A stretch of DNA of 64,000 nt from Planctomycetaceae bacterium (GTDB taxonomy: Bacteria > Planctomycetota > Planctomycetia > Pirellulales > UBA1268): contig CANFQO010000003.1 of NCBI GenBank assembly GCA_947449135.1, forward strand, positions 62,001 to 126,000, written 5' to 3'. Numbering within the stretch: the stretch's first letter is position 1; each line of letters opens with the position of its first letter. The translations under genes and the position numbers were made by a program. The notes below the pieces were generated by a model. That model did no database searches and was not told the origin of the DNA. It was given only the letters and a program-made list of their open reading frames with translations. Positions 42,536 through 51,126 of the stretch are shown here, one piece after another.

Positions 42536-43813
42536 ATGTCTGCGTTCAAGAAACAGAGGGTCTTCTTTAACGCCTGCTGCGGCCTGCTGGCGGCAGCCGC
42601 AGTCGAGGCCTCCGCTGGCGAGTGGCCGCAGATTCTCGGCCCTGATCGCAATGGCATCGCCGCGAACGATGAGGCTCTTGCCGAATCCTGGCCTGCAGCA
42701 GGCCCCTCGACGCTCTGGCAGCGACCGGTGGGCAACGGTTGCGCAGGCGTTGCCGTGGCCAACCAGCGCACGGTGCTCTTTCATCGCGTGGGGGGAATGG
42801 AGGTTACCGAAGCCCTCGACCCTGCAACCGGGAAAACGCTGTGGACCGAAGAACACGCGACGACCTTTGCACCCGAGGTGGGCAGCGGCAATGGCCCGCT
42901 CTGCGTCCCCGTGATCGCAGGTGGACGCGTCTTCACGTTTGGAGCGCAGGGAGTGCTGACCTGCCTAGATGCCACCACCGGCAAGCGGCTTTGGCAGCGG
43001 AAGACCCACACCGACTTTGGCGCCCAGGCCGGCTATTTTGGTGCGGGCAGTTCGCCGATCGTGGTCGGAGAGCGTGTGATCGTTAACGTCGGTGGGGCAC
43101 CGAAGGAGGCCGGCATCGTCGCCTTCTCGGCAGCCACGGGGGAGACAGTGTGGACGAAGACGAATGAACGGGCCAGCTATTCCTCTCCCGTGGTCGTCAC
43201 GATCGGGAATGCGGTCCACCTGCTGTTCGTGACCCGCTCTCAGGTGATCCTCCTCGATGCGGCGACGGGCGACATCCGCTGGCAGGTCGCCTTCGGCGCC
43301 CGCGGCCCGACCGTGAATGCCGCCAATCCACTCGTGCTCACCGACGAGCAGGGCAAGCACCACCTGCTGGTGACGGCATCGTATGGCGTCGGGACGTTGT
43401 ACGGGAGCTTCGACCAGGCCGGCATGACCAAGGTCTGGGGCGGCGTGGATTCGCTGGCCACGCAATACTGCACGCCCATCGCCCGTGACGGCTTTCTCTT
43501 CGCCATCGACGGCCGCGACGATCTCCCGCCCGCCGACTTCAAGTGCATCCGGCAGTCGACCGGCGAGGTTCTCTGGAAGGAGGACTCTTTTGGATACGGA
43601 TCACTTATTTCAGCCGATGGCAAGATCATCGCCGCCAAGAGCAACGGCGAGCTCGTGCTGATTCAGCCCGACACGACGGGGCTGCGAGTGCTCGCGCGGG
43701 CACGGCCGTTTTCAAGCACCGTCAGGGCACTGCCAGCCCTCGCGGAGGGCCGGCTCTACGTGCGCGATGAACAGACGCTCAAGTGCCTGAGCGTGGGAGC
43801 CCCCGTGCCGTAG
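42536..43813 (+). CDS. Exported PQQ-like beta-propeller protein
   Basis: 425 aa from MSAFKKQRVFF, which begins a signal peptide ending near EASAGEW; an ATG 51 nt upstream is possible. Blades carry ALDPATGKTLWTEE, CLDATTGKRLWQRK, AFSAATGETVWTKT, LLDAATGDIRWQVA and IRQSTGEVLWKED. The opening WPQILGPDRNGIA matches the family start of planctomycete outer-membrane-assembly-like propellers (BamB/PQQ-like). No catalytic quinoprotein residues are evident. Its 3' end overlaps the end of the convergent methyltransferase gene by 35 bp. It may be co-transcribed with the flavoenzyme upstream (52-bp gap). Confidence 0.85.
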   Translation: MSAFKKQRVFFNACCGLLAAAAVEASAGEWPQILGPDRNGIAANDEALAESWPAAGPSTLWQRPVGNGCAGVAVANQRTVLFHRVGGMEVTEALDPATGKTLWTEEHATTFAPEVGSGNGPLCVPVIAGGRVFTFGAQGVLTCLDATTGKRLWQRKTHTDFGAQAGYFGAGSSPIVVGERVIVNVGGAPKEAGIVAFSAATGETVWTKTNERASYSSPVVVTIGNAVHLLFVTRSQVILLDAATGDIRWQVAFGARGPTVNAANPLVLTDEQGKHHLLVTASYGVGTLYGSFDQAGMTKVWGGVDSLATQYCTPIARDGFLFAIDGRDDLPPADFKCIRQSTGEVLWKEDSFGYGSLISADGKIIAAKSNGELVLIQPDTTGLRVLARARPFSSTVRALPALAEGRLYVRDEQTLKCLSVGAPVP

Positions 43814-44702
43814 TGCTACCGGCGGCAGTTCGGCCCTTCCATGCTTCCTGCAGCAGGATGCCGCAGGCGACGGAGACATTCAGGCTTTCCACAGCGCCGG
43901 TGCCGGGAATCTGGATGGCCGTGTCGGCCAACGACGCGATCGGCTTCGAGACTCCCTCCCCTTCGCTCCCCAGCACCAGCACGATCTTGCCGCCGAGTGT
44001 CTCAGGAGACAACGGGCTACCGCGGTGGCTCGATGTCGCCACGATGCGGAACCCCCGCTTCTTCAGTTGCAGAAGATCGGCCCTGGGATCAGCGAGATCA
44101 CAGACCGGCACATACTCCGCGGCGCCCTCCGCCACCCGGACCGCCGCCGGCGAGAGCGGCGGAAGAACGCCGCCCGCTCCGAGCACGGCGGCCGTGCCGA
44201 AGTGCGCCGCGGTCCGCAAGATGGCGCCAAGGTTATGGGGATTCTCGACGCCATCGAGGTAGAGCAGCGGACCTGTCAGTCGCCGCTCGTCGATCTCCCG
44301 CAGCAGTTCTGGTATCCCCCACCGCGGATAGGCACGCGCGAGGATGACGATCCCTTCGTGGTGCGTCGATCCGCTGAGCCGGGCGAGGTTTTCCGCCGCG
44401 ACCACCTGAAAGCCGAGCCGAGCCTTCGCGCAGTGACCAAGGAGAGCGGCGAAGTGCCGTCGCCGCTCTTCGGCGAGATACACCCGGATGATGTCCTGAG
44501 GCCGACGGGCGAACAACGCCTCACAGGCCCGCAGACCGTGATACTTCTCCTCAGACTTCCCCTGATGGCGGATTTCGGAACGAACCGGCGGCCGATTTTC
44601 CGAACGGCCGGACGACGGTGGAACAATAGGCTTTCTCGGCTGTGCAGCCGTGGCCTTCTTGGGCGACGACGGACGACGCGATGCCGGACGGGAATGCTTC
44701 AT
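43779..44702 (-). CDS. TrmH/SpoU-family RNA 2'-O-methyltransferase
   Basis: 307 aa. The first 55 residues are basic and Ser/Pro/Lys-rich, probably a disordered RNA-binding tail. An L30-like substrate-binding domain follows (KYHGLRACEALFARRPQDIIRVYL, about 53-130), then the SPOUT catalytic domain with knotted-fold motifs: NPHNLGAILRTAAHFG (motif 1), LVLGSEGEGVS (motif 2), and IPGTGAVESLNVSVA (motif 3). The family methylates ribose in rRNA or tRNA with S-adenosylmethionine; the layout resembles RlmB, but the target nucleotide cannot be read from sequence. It overlaps a convergent gene by 35 bp at the 3' end. Confidence 0.93.
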   Translation of the reverse strand: MKHSRPASRRPSSPKKATAAQPRKPIVPPSSGRSENRPPVRSEIRHQGKSEEKYHGLRACEALFARRPQDIIRVYLAEERRRHFAALLGHCAKARLGFQVVAAENLARLSGSTHHEGIVILARAYPRWGIPELLREIDERRLTGPLLYLDGVENPHNLGAILRTAAHFGTAAVLGAGGVLPPLSPAAVRVAEGAAEYVPVCDLADPRADLLQLKKRGFRIVATSSHRGSPLSPETLGGKIVLVLGSEGEGVSKPIASLADTAIQIPGTGAVESLNVSVACGILLQEAWKGRTAAGSTTARGLPRSGT

Positions 44703-44713
44703 GGTGACTCTTC

Positions 44714-45685
44714 TTAGTGATTGACGACATGCTGTGGCCGGCCCGCCGCGAAGGCCCGTAGGTTGGCGGCCGTCACCTCGATCAGCCGCCGTCGCGCATT
44801 CCGCGTGGCCCAGGCGATGTGGGGCGTGATGATGCAGTTCTTTGCCGTAAGCAAGGGATTCGAAGCAGAGGGTGGCTCCACCGAGAGCACGTCGAGGCCT
44901 GCCCCGGCGATGCGGCCGGCATTGAGGGCGTCAGCGAGGTCGGCCTCGTTGACGAGCAGACCGCGGGCGGTGTTGATCAGAAACGCCGTTGGCTTCATCA
45001 GTCCGATCGTCGCCACGTTGATCAACTCCCGTGTCTCGGGCGTGAGCGGACAGTGGAGGCTGACAACGTCGCTCTCGCGGAGGAGCGTGGCAAGATCGAC
45101 AATCGTCGTATCCTCGCCGTGGGCTCCGCTGGCGGCCGACCGCCGGTGGGCGATCACCTTCATGCCAAAAGCCCGGCCGGCCGCGGCGACCGCACGACCG
45201 ATCCGACCGTAGCCCACGAGCCCAAGCGTGAGCCCGGCCAACTCCACCAACTCGCCGTCCCAGTAGCAGAAATCCTCACTTGCCGTCCACCGCCCCTCAC
45301 GCACGGTCCGGGCATGGTGGCCCGTGTGATTGGTGAGCTCGAGCAAGAGGGCGAACACCGCCTGGGCGACGTTCGGCGTGCTGTATTCCGGGACGTTGCA
45401 GACCGGGATGCCCCGCTCCTTCGCCGCCAGCACGTCCACCACGTTGTAACCGGTGGCCAACACACCGATGCACTTGAGTCGCGGCAGTGACGCAATCACT
45501 TCGCGGGACAACACCGTTTTGTTGGTCAGAACAATGTCTGCGTCACGGGCCCGCGACACGATGTCGGCGTCGGCCGTCCGCGAGTGCACAACACAGGAGC
45601 CGATCGCCTCGATCTCAGACCAGCTGAGATCACCCGGGTTGGCCGTGTGGCCGTCCAGAATCACGATTTGGCATCCGTCTTTCAT
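44714..45685 (-). CDS. D-2-hydroxyacid dehydrogenase (glycerate/hydroxypyruvate type)
   Basis: 323 aa, two-domain NAD(P)-dependent dehydrogenase. NAD-binding is LGLVGYGRIGRAVA. Catalytic residues are Arg in NTARGLLVNE, Glu in LSVEPPSASNP and His in ITPHIAWAT. The YNVVDVLAAKERGIPVCNVPEYSTPNVAQ block and the HIAWAT ending resemble bacterial glycerate dehydrogenase (HprA), which reduces hydroxypyruvate. It starts 55 bp after the Ala/Pro-repeat gene and ends 11 bp before the methyltransferase gene on the same strand, so these may share a transcript. Confidence 0.9.
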   Translation of the reverse strand: MKDGCQIVILDGHTANPGDLSWSEIEAIGSCVVHSRTADADIVSRARDADIVLTNKTVLSREVIASLPRLKCIGVLATGYNVVDVLAAKERGIPVCNVPEYSTPNVAQAVFALLLELTNHTGHHARTVREGRWTASEDFCYWDGELVELAGLTLGLVGYGRIGRAVAAAGRAFGMKVIAHRRSAASGAHGEDTTIVDLATLLRESDVVSLHCPLTPETRELINVATIGLMKPTAFLINTARGLLVNEADLADALNAGRIAGAGLDVLSVEPPSASNPLLTAKNCIITPHIAWATRNARRRLIEVTAANLRAFAAGRPQHVVNH

Positions 45686-45740
45686 CGCGCTGAGGATACC
45701 AAGGATCGCGAGACAGATGGGGAAGTGCCGGCCGCCCTTC

Positions 45741-46418
45741 TCACAGTCCCGCAGCGCCGGTTGTTTCCTTCTGACGCTGCTCTTTCTTGGCGGGGAACTC
45801 GATCACGACGAGTTCTTGTGCCTCCGGATCGTAGGCGTATTCCTGGTAGTAGGGCAGCATCGGCAACTGGATTCCATCGGGCTTCCCCGGCTCGATGATC
45901 TTCTCCATGAATTCCTTGTAATCCTTTGGCTTCCGGTCTTTCTCCGCCTGGAAGAACGCCATCTTTTGATCGACAGCGATGATCGAAAGCTTGCCCACAC
46001 TCGTCCGGTAGGCGTCGGCGGCAATGCCGATCCCCTGGCTCTTGATCGACATCTCAGCCCGCACGCCCCCATCCTTGATCGCATCCTCCAACAAGAGCAC
46101 GTTTTGCGTCTTCTGGTTGAGCGTCTTGCGGGTCTGGATCGGGGCGGGTGCCGCCGCAGGCGCCGCAACTGCAACTGGGGCTGGGACTGCAACTGGGGCT
46201 GGGACTGCAGCAGCCGCTGGGACTGCAGCAGGCGCTGGGACTGCAGCAGGCGGCTGGCTCGGCGTTGCAGCCTGCGCCGCTGCTGGAACCGGAGCAGCCG
46301 CGGATCCGGCCACTGCAGGCGCGGGCGTTGACTCCTTCTTCGGGGAAGGACCTGTCAATCCGATCAGAACCAAGACACCGGCAATCAGGGCGAGCAGCAG
46401 TTTCCAGAGGTGTTTCAT
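45741..46418 (-). CDS. Membrane-anchored protein with Ala/Pro hexapeptide repeats, unknown function
   Basis: 225 aa. A single N-terminal membrane span (LWKLLLALIAGVLVLIGLTG) is followed by a Pro/Ala-rich spacer (about residues 30-92) built of PVPAAA, AVPAPA and AVPAPV units, and a globular C-terminal domain (about 95-215; TLNQKTQNVLLLEDAIKDGG, VDQKMAFFQAEKDRKPKDYKEFMEKII, LPMLPYYQEYAYDPEAQELVVIEFP). It was not recognised as a named family, though the C-terminal part looks like a conserved domain. The Pro/Ala spacer should extend the domain away from the membrane, as in TonB-like or periplasm-spanning proteins. It lies 43 bp downstream of the MocA gene on the same strand. Confidence 0.78.
   Translation of the reverse strand: MKHLWKLLLALIAGVLVLIGLTGPSPKKESTPAPAVAGSAAAPVPAAAQAATPSQPPAAVPAPAAVPAAAAVPAPVAVPAPVAVAAPAAAPAPIQTRKTLNQKTQNVLLLEDAIKDGGVRAEMSIKSQGIGIAADAYRTSVGKLSIIAVDQKMAFFQAEKDRKPKDYKEFMEKIIEPGKPDGIQLPMLPYYQEYAYDPEAQELVVIEFPAKKEQRQKETTGAAGL
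46171..46260. repeat. 18-bp in-frame tandem repeat
   Basis: Five units of 18 bp: two identical (GCAACTGGGGCTGGGACT), two variants, and a degenerate last one. They encode the Ala/Pro/Val hexapeptides of the membrane-anchored protein. A copy-number-variable tract is likely. Confidence 0.88.
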
Positions 46419-46461
46419 GGTTTCTTTCTCAGCTGGGGTCTGGACCGGCGGCAGTCACCGA

Positions 46462-47907
46462 TCAGTCGCGATACTCATACTTATACTTGCCCGGCATCGG
46501 CACCGGATACCGCCCCTCGCTGTCGGCGACCAAGATCGCCGGCGACCCGTCGACGAGGCTGTCCACGCCGGCAGTCAGATCGTCGGCGCAGTTGAGCATC
46601 TCGTCATAGGTAACGGGCCTGCCGGTGTGCGCCGCGAACCGACCCATCGCCGTGACCAAGCTCGCCTCCGCGCCCCGTACCGCCTCGTTGTAGGGCTCGT
46701 CAGCGATGATTGCCGCCACAAGATGCTCCCACTCGCGGCGGTAGGGATTGGGCTCGGGCTGCTCGGCCGCCCAGAGCACGTTGTCCTTGTCCACCCGCTG
46801 ATCTTTGAAAATCGCACACTTCGCCGGGGAATGGCCGCTGGTGGAAATGGCAAACGCCCCCTTGGTCCCCTGCCCCCAGAGTCCAAACTTGTTGTCACAT
46901 CGCTTCATCACCTGGCAGGTGTAGAAGAACCTCGTCCCATCCTCGAACTCGTATTCGACGCCGTAGTTGTCGAAATTCTGGTCGTCGATCTTGCCACGTA
47001 ACTGCCGGGCGCCGATCGCCACGGCCTTCACGGGCCACGCCCCCTTCATCCAGCAGACCTCGTCGATGTGGTGCACGCAGTAGTCGCTGAAAATGCCGCC
47101 GCTGGCCCAGAGAAAGTTATGGAATCGCTTGATCTGCCAGAGCAGCTCGTTCATGCCGTTGGGACCGGGCGCGAGGTCGAGATTGTGCGGAGGGTCGTGC
47201 TCACGATAGCCATAGAACGACATCAGTTCGCCCGCCTCGCCATTCCGCAGCCGCTCGAGCAGTTCGATCCGGCGATCACAGTGCCGGCACATCAGGCCCA
47301 CGCCCACCTTGAGATTCTTCTCGGCGGCCTTCGCGGCTAGTTCGATGACCCGCTTCGTGCTCGGACCATCCACCGACACCGGCTTCTCCATGAAGGTGTG
47401 CACGCCCTTCTCGATGGCGTAGGCAAACTGCGGTGCACGAAACGCCGGCGGTGTGGCAAACAACGCGATGTCGCCAGGTCGGAGGCAGTCGATCGCCTGC
47501 TTGTAGCCTTCGAAGCCAATAAACATCCGCTCATCAGGCACGTCGATCCGCTCTTTGAACTGCTCGCCGAGCGATCGCTTCACGATATCGACCCGGTCCC
47601 GAAACACGTCGGCCATCGCCACGACCTTGATCGGTGCTCCTGGCACCGAGAGCGCATCGACCGCCGCCCCGCCGCCCCGTCCGCCACAGCCGATCAAGGC
47701 CACACGGATTTCGTCCGTGCCAGCAGCGTGAACGGCAGGTATCGAAAAACCGGAAAGGAGCGTGCCCGAGAGCGTGGCGGCCCCAGTCGCCTGGGCAACG
47801 TTGCCCAGGAACCGGCGGCGGGTCGCGCGGCCACTTACGACACGGCCGTCATGGGCCAGCTCGCGCGAATGGTTTGAATCGGGAGATATTGAGCCGGGAA
47901 ATGTCAT
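46462..47907 (-). CDS. Tat-exported Gfo/Idh/MocA-family oxidoreductase
   Basis: 481 aa from MTFPGSISPDS; an upstream extension of 59 codons is rejected. The twin-arginine signal is RATRRRFLGNVAQATGAATL with cleavage near AVHAA. The Rossmann motif is VALIGCGGRGGGAAVDAL, and the MEKPVSVDGPSTKR segment carries the EKP Lys typical of the family. HIDEVCWMKGAWP and FEDGTRFFYTCQVMKR are conserved in the planctomycete subgroup. It catalyses NAD(P)-dependent oxidation or reduction of sugars or inositols, with the cofactor probably bound before export. The substrate is unknown. It is one of three MocA-type proteins in the window. Confidence 0.9.
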   Translation of the reverse strand: MTFPGSISPDSNHSRELAHDGRVVSGRATRRRFLGNVAQATGAATLSGTLLSGFSIPAVHAAGTDEIRVALIGCGGRGGGAAVDALSVPGAPIKVVAMADVFRDRVDIVKRSLGEQFKERIDVPDERMFIGFEGYKQAIDCLRPGDIALFATPPAFRAPQFAYAIEKGVHTFMEKPVSVDGPSTKRVIELAAKAAEKNLKVGVGLMCRHCDRRIELLERLRNGEAGELMSFYGYREHDPPHNLDLAPGPNGMNELLWQIKRFHNFLWASGGIFSDYCVHHIDEVCWMKGAWPVKAVAIGARQLRGKIDDQNFDNYGVEYEFEDGTRFFYTCQVMKRCDNKFGLWGQGTKGAFAISTSGHSPAKCAIFKDQRVDKDNVLWAAEQPEPNPYRREWEHLVAAIIADEPYNEAVRGAEASLVTAMGRFAAHTGRPVTYDEMLNCADDLTAGVDSLVDGSPAILVADSEGRYPVPMPGKYKYEYRD

Positions 47908-48049
47908 GACAGGTTGGTATCTCGTGGTGAGAGAAGTGCGAGCCAGAACCGCCCGACGATCCGACCGACGATTCTTAGATCCGGTGGCTCGTCTACGATT
48001 GTCGCCTGCTGCTGCCAGCCTGTCAAAACCACTCCAAGGCTCGTCACGA

Positions 48050-48081
48050 CCATCTGCCGGAGCCGAAGCTCCGGCAGATGG
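48050..48081 (-). other. Perfect 14-bp hairpin with UUCG loop
   Basis: CCATCTGCCGGAGC pairs perfectly with GCTCCGGCAGATGG. On the minus strand the loop is TTCG closed by C-G, the extra-stable tetraloop. It lies 12 bp after the stop of the minus-strand membrane protein gene. No T-run follows, so it may be an mRNA 3' stabiliser, an attenuating hairpin, or a weak terminator. Confidence 0.75.
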
Positions 48082-48093
48082 CAAGACTGCGGA

Positions 48094-48846
48094 CTACTGC
48101 CGACCGTCGAGCACCTTCTGCAACGGCGCCCGTTGGGGGTCGCTCTCGATCTTCTTGATGAGGGCCAGACCTGTCAGGAGAATCTCCCGTTGATTCTGCT
48201 GGATCGGCGTCAGGCTCGCAGTACCATCGCTGGCGACGAGCGTTTCGATATAGCCGCCCAGGCTGTCGGCCCCCAACGTGTACTCTTTGTAGAGATCGTC
48301 GACCGCCTTCTTGAGCGCGTTCCGCATCGCCGGACCGGCCGAATCGATGAGGGCGTCGAGCTGCTTTGGGTCGGTCAGATCGACACCCTCTTCGCGGGCC
48401 TTGGTGATTGATCCCTCCAGCGTCTTGCTCGCCACGTCATAGGCCTGCGACTCCAGCGACTCCAGCTGTTTGTCGATGAATGAGCTGGCGTAGCTCTCCG
48501 CCTCGCGGGCAATCTGCGGCGGTGCGGCGAGCACCGCCTTTTCGGCCTGATCGATCACCGCCGGCGCCTGGGCTTTGAGCGTATCGCCAAACCGCGCGGC
48601 CTCGGCATTGATTTGCGGCTCGATCTGGGCGGCGGCCAACTCGACGATGGTACCCGGATCGGCAAACTCGGTGATCTTCGAGGAGAGCCACCAGAGGTAT
48701 CCGGAGCCTGCCAGAAGAAGTGCGCCCATGGCCAGACCGGTCATCAGGAGCCGGCGACGACCTTCGGCCACCGTTTGCTCCATGCGGCTATGCAGCCTCA
48801 TGATCTTCGACTCGAGGACTGGAGAAACATTCGTGGAATCAGACAT
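48094..48846 (-). CDS. Single-span membrane protein with helical C-terminal domain, unknown function
   Basis: 250 aa. A cytoplasmic N-terminus of about 33 residues is followed by one membrane span (LLMTGLAMGALLLAGSGYLWWL) and a helical, Ala/Glu/Gln/Lys-rich domain (PGTIVELAAAQIEPQINAEA, SFIDKQLESLESQAYDVASK, REEGVDLTDPKQLDALIDSAG, DSLGGYIETLVASDG). No enzymatic motif and no family recognised. The gene upstream encodes a protein of the same size and layout, suggesting paralogues or partners. The stable UUCG hairpin follows its stop. Confidence 0.78.
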   Translation of the reverse strand: MSDSTNVSPVLESKIMRLHSRMEQTVAEGRRRLLMTGLAMGALLLAGSGYLWWLSSKITEFADPGTIVELAAAQIEPQINAEAARFGDTLKAQAPAVIDQAEKAVLAAPPQIAREAESYASSFIDKQLESLESQAYDVASKTLEGSITKAREEGVDLTDPKQLDALIDSAGPAMRNALKKAVDDLYKEYTLGADSLGGYIETLVASDGTASLTPIQQNQREILLTGLALIKKIESDPQRAPLQKVLDGRQ

Positions 48847-48927
48847 GGAAAATGCTCCTGAGTGAGGCCAATGGCCTCGGAAATGAATGGGAAATGGATG
48901 GATGCCTGTAGATCATGCTCGACAAGG

Positions 48928-49686
48928 TCATTTCGCCGGAGTTTCGTCGGCGGCCACTGCCTGATCGATCATCATCAGCACGTGATGGATGAACTGCCGC
49001 TGCAGCTTCTCCTCCGGTTCCTTGGCCACCTCATCGACAGGAAGCTTTGTCAGCAGCTTTTCGACCCGCTGCCTTTCCTGCATGGCCTTCGCCTCCAGTT
49101 CATCGGCAATGCCACCACCTTCCAAGAGCAGCGACGTCCGCAGCTTTTCCTCGATCGCATCGAGCTTCGTTTCGGTCAACTGCGGCAACTGACGTTGGAG
49201 GTCTTTCGACACCTTGTCGGTGACTCGCTGCATTCCCGACTCCGACTTCTTGAGCAGGTTGGCCTGCATCCGCTCGGCGAAGCCCTGCGACTCCTGGAGC
49301 AGCATCGCTTCGAGCTGCGGCCGAATCTTCTCGAACCGCTGCATCGCCAGATCGCCGTATTCCGGCGCCACCTTCGTGGCGGAATCCATGATCTTCTGGC
49401 TGAGCGGCGGCCAGATGGCCTCCACCTTCGACATGAGCGCAGTCTGCAGCTTCGCGGCGGTGAGCTGTCGCTGGAGGGTGCCGTAGAGCTGCCAGCCAAA
49501 CAGGCCCATCAGTCCGAGGAGCAGCAGCGAACCACCCAGCACCAGCAGCCGAGTCTGCCGCTGAGCCTTGGTGAGTTCATCGAGACGCTGCTCAAGCCCG
49601 TCGATCACCTGCTCGAGATTGTTGCGGCCCCCGACGTGGGACTGCCGTTCACCACCACGAGCCACCGATTCATATCCTGCGTTCAT
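48928..49686 (-). CDS. Single-span membrane protein with coiled-coil domain, unknown function
   Basis: 252 aa. A short helical coiled-coil (NNLEQVIDGLEQRLDELTKAQ) precedes one membrane span (LLVLGGSLLLLGLMGLFGWQL). The long extracytoplasmic part is almost wholly helical and charged (LQTALMSKVEAIWPPLSQ, FEKIRPQLEAMLLQESQGFAERMQ, KKSESGMQRVTDKVSKDL, LEAKAMQERQRVEKLLTKL). No known family recognised. With the next gene (81-bp gap) it forms a pair of similar size and topology, likely a membrane complex. The 281 bp upstream (49687-49967) hold no gene that I can support. Confidence 0.78.
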   Translation of the reverse strand: MNAGYESVARGGERQSHVGGRNNLEQVIDGLEQRLDELTKAQRQTRLLVLGGSLLLLGLMGLFGWQLYGTLQRQLTAAKLQTALMSKVEAIWPPLSQKIMDSATKVAPEYGDLAMQRFEKIRPQLEAMLLQESQGFAERMQANLLKKSESGMQRVTDKVSKDLQRQLPQLTETKLDAIEEKLRTSLLLEGGGIADELEAKAMQERQRVEKLLTKLPVDEVAKEPEEKLQRQFIHHVLMMIDQAVAADETPAK

Positions 49687-49967
49687 GGAATAGGTTCCTG
49701 AGGGTACCGGACAGACACGGCCGCCGGTGTGGGCGGAAGACTAGACAACGGTCATGAGAGAAGGATGAGCGCTGGAACCGAGGTCATGCCCGACGCCGGA
49801 GTAGTCCGCGTCACGAGACCGTCGCCGCCCCCCCTGCCATCAAAACCCGCCATACTGTGATGGCAACCGGCCGCGTCGTCAAGCAGCCCCCCGCACCACC
49901 GGGGCAGCCCGCTGACCACAGTCGGAGTGGAACCACCCCTATGCATCGTGCGGAAGCGATCGAGGCG

Positions 49968-51065
49968 TTATCGCACTACCCGCGCACCACCGCCGGCGAT
50001 CTGCTTTTCCACCTCATTGCGGGTGGCCATCGAGGTGTCGCCCGGAGTGGTCGAGGCGAGCGCCCCGTGGGCGGCACCATACTCCACCGCCTTCTGCGGA
50101 TCGTTGAACTCGAGAAATCCAAACGCAAGTCCGCTCGCGAAGCTGTCACCCCCACCCACCCGGTCGAGAATTTCCAACTCGGGATACTGACGGCTGTCAT
50201 AAAACTTGCCGTCATGCCAGCAGATCGCACTCCAGTCGTTTTTCGTGGCGGTAATCACGCGCCGGAGCGTCGTCGCCGCCACTTTGAAGTTGGGAAACGT
50301 CTTGACGGCCGTCTCGATCATCTTTCGGAAGGCGTCGGTCTCGATCGCACTGATGGCGTGATCGACGCCCGCCACCTCGAAGCCGAGCGAGGCAGTGAAA
50401 TCCTCTTCGTTGCCGATCATCACGTCGACGTACTTCGCAATCTCGCGGTTCACTTCCTGGGCTTTTGCGAGCCCACCGATGCTCTTCCAGAGGCTGGGGC
50501 GGTAATTCAAATCGTACGACACGATCGTGCCGTGCTTCTTGGCGGCCTTCACCGCCTCGACCGTCACGGCGGCCGTGGTCGCCGACAACGCCGCGAAGAT
50601 GCCGCCGGTGTGAAACCAACGCACGCCGAGAGTGCCGAAGAGATGGTCCCAGTCAACGTCGCCGGGCTTCATCTGGCTGGCAGCCGAATTGCCCCGGTCG
50701 GGCACGCCCACCGCGCCGCGGATGCCGAAGCCGCGTTCGGTGAAATTCAGTCCGTTGCGAACGGAACGTCCGATGCCATCATCCGGCTTCCACTGGATGA
50801 AGTCGGTGCAGACGCCACCCTGCATGATGAAGTCCTCGATCAGATGCCCGACCTCGTTGTCGACGAAGGCGGTCACGGCGGCGGTTTTCAGCCCGAAACA
50901 CTTCCGCAGCCCGCGGGCGACGTTGTATTCACCGCCCCCCTCCCAGACCTGAAAATGCCGGGCCGTGCGGATGCGTCCCTCGCCCGGGTCGAGCCTGAGC
51001 ATGATCTCACCGAGCGAGACCTCATCAAACGTGCAGGAATTCTTCGGCTTGATGGGCAGTGCCAT
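49968..51065 (-). CDS. PfkB-family sugar kinase, 2-keto-3-deoxygluconate kinase-like
   Basis: 365 aa from MALPIKPKN, with GAGGAG about 6 nt before the ATG (very good). PfkB features are a substrate-binding start (SLGEIMLRLDPGEGRIRTARHFQVWEGGGEYNVARGL), the TGGIFAALS block and the catalytic-base signature RVGGGDSFASGLAFG near the C-terminus. The opening EIMLRL and the GEYNVARGL block resemble KdgK, which phosphorylates 2-keto-3-deoxygluconate; the exact substrate is inferred. It is the last gene of a minus-strand group with an Ldh-family and a hydroxyacid dehydrogenase, pointing to sugar-acid catabolism. No KDPG aldolase gene is in the window. Confidence 0.85.
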   Translation of the reverse strand: MALPIKPKNSCTFDEVSLGEIMLRLDPGEGRIRTARHFQVWEGGGEYNVARGLRKCFGLKTAAVTAFVDNEVGHLIEDFIMQGGVCTDFIQWKPDDGIGRSVRNGLNFTERGFGIRGAVGVPDRGNSAASQMKPGDVDWDHLFGTLGVRWFHTGGIFAALSATTAAVTVEAVKAAKKHGTIVSYDLNYRPSLWKSIGGLAKAQEVNREIAKYVDVMIGNEEDFTASLGFEVAGVDHAISAIETDAFRKMIETAVKTFPNFKVAATTLRRVITATKNDWSAICWHDGKFYDSRQYPELEILDRVGGGDSFASGLAFGFLEFNDPQKAVEYGAAHGALASTTPGDTSMATRNEVEKQIAGGGARVVR

Positions 51066-51126
51066 GGCAGTCTCCTCGTTGGGCTTTTGGATCAGGCTTC
51101 TGGTCGGGTTGATTCGTCGCAACGCG

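Noticed and set aside
46171-46260. Possible CRISPR-like array
   Set aside because: 18-bp units are directly adjacent without spacers and lie in frame within a coding sequence.
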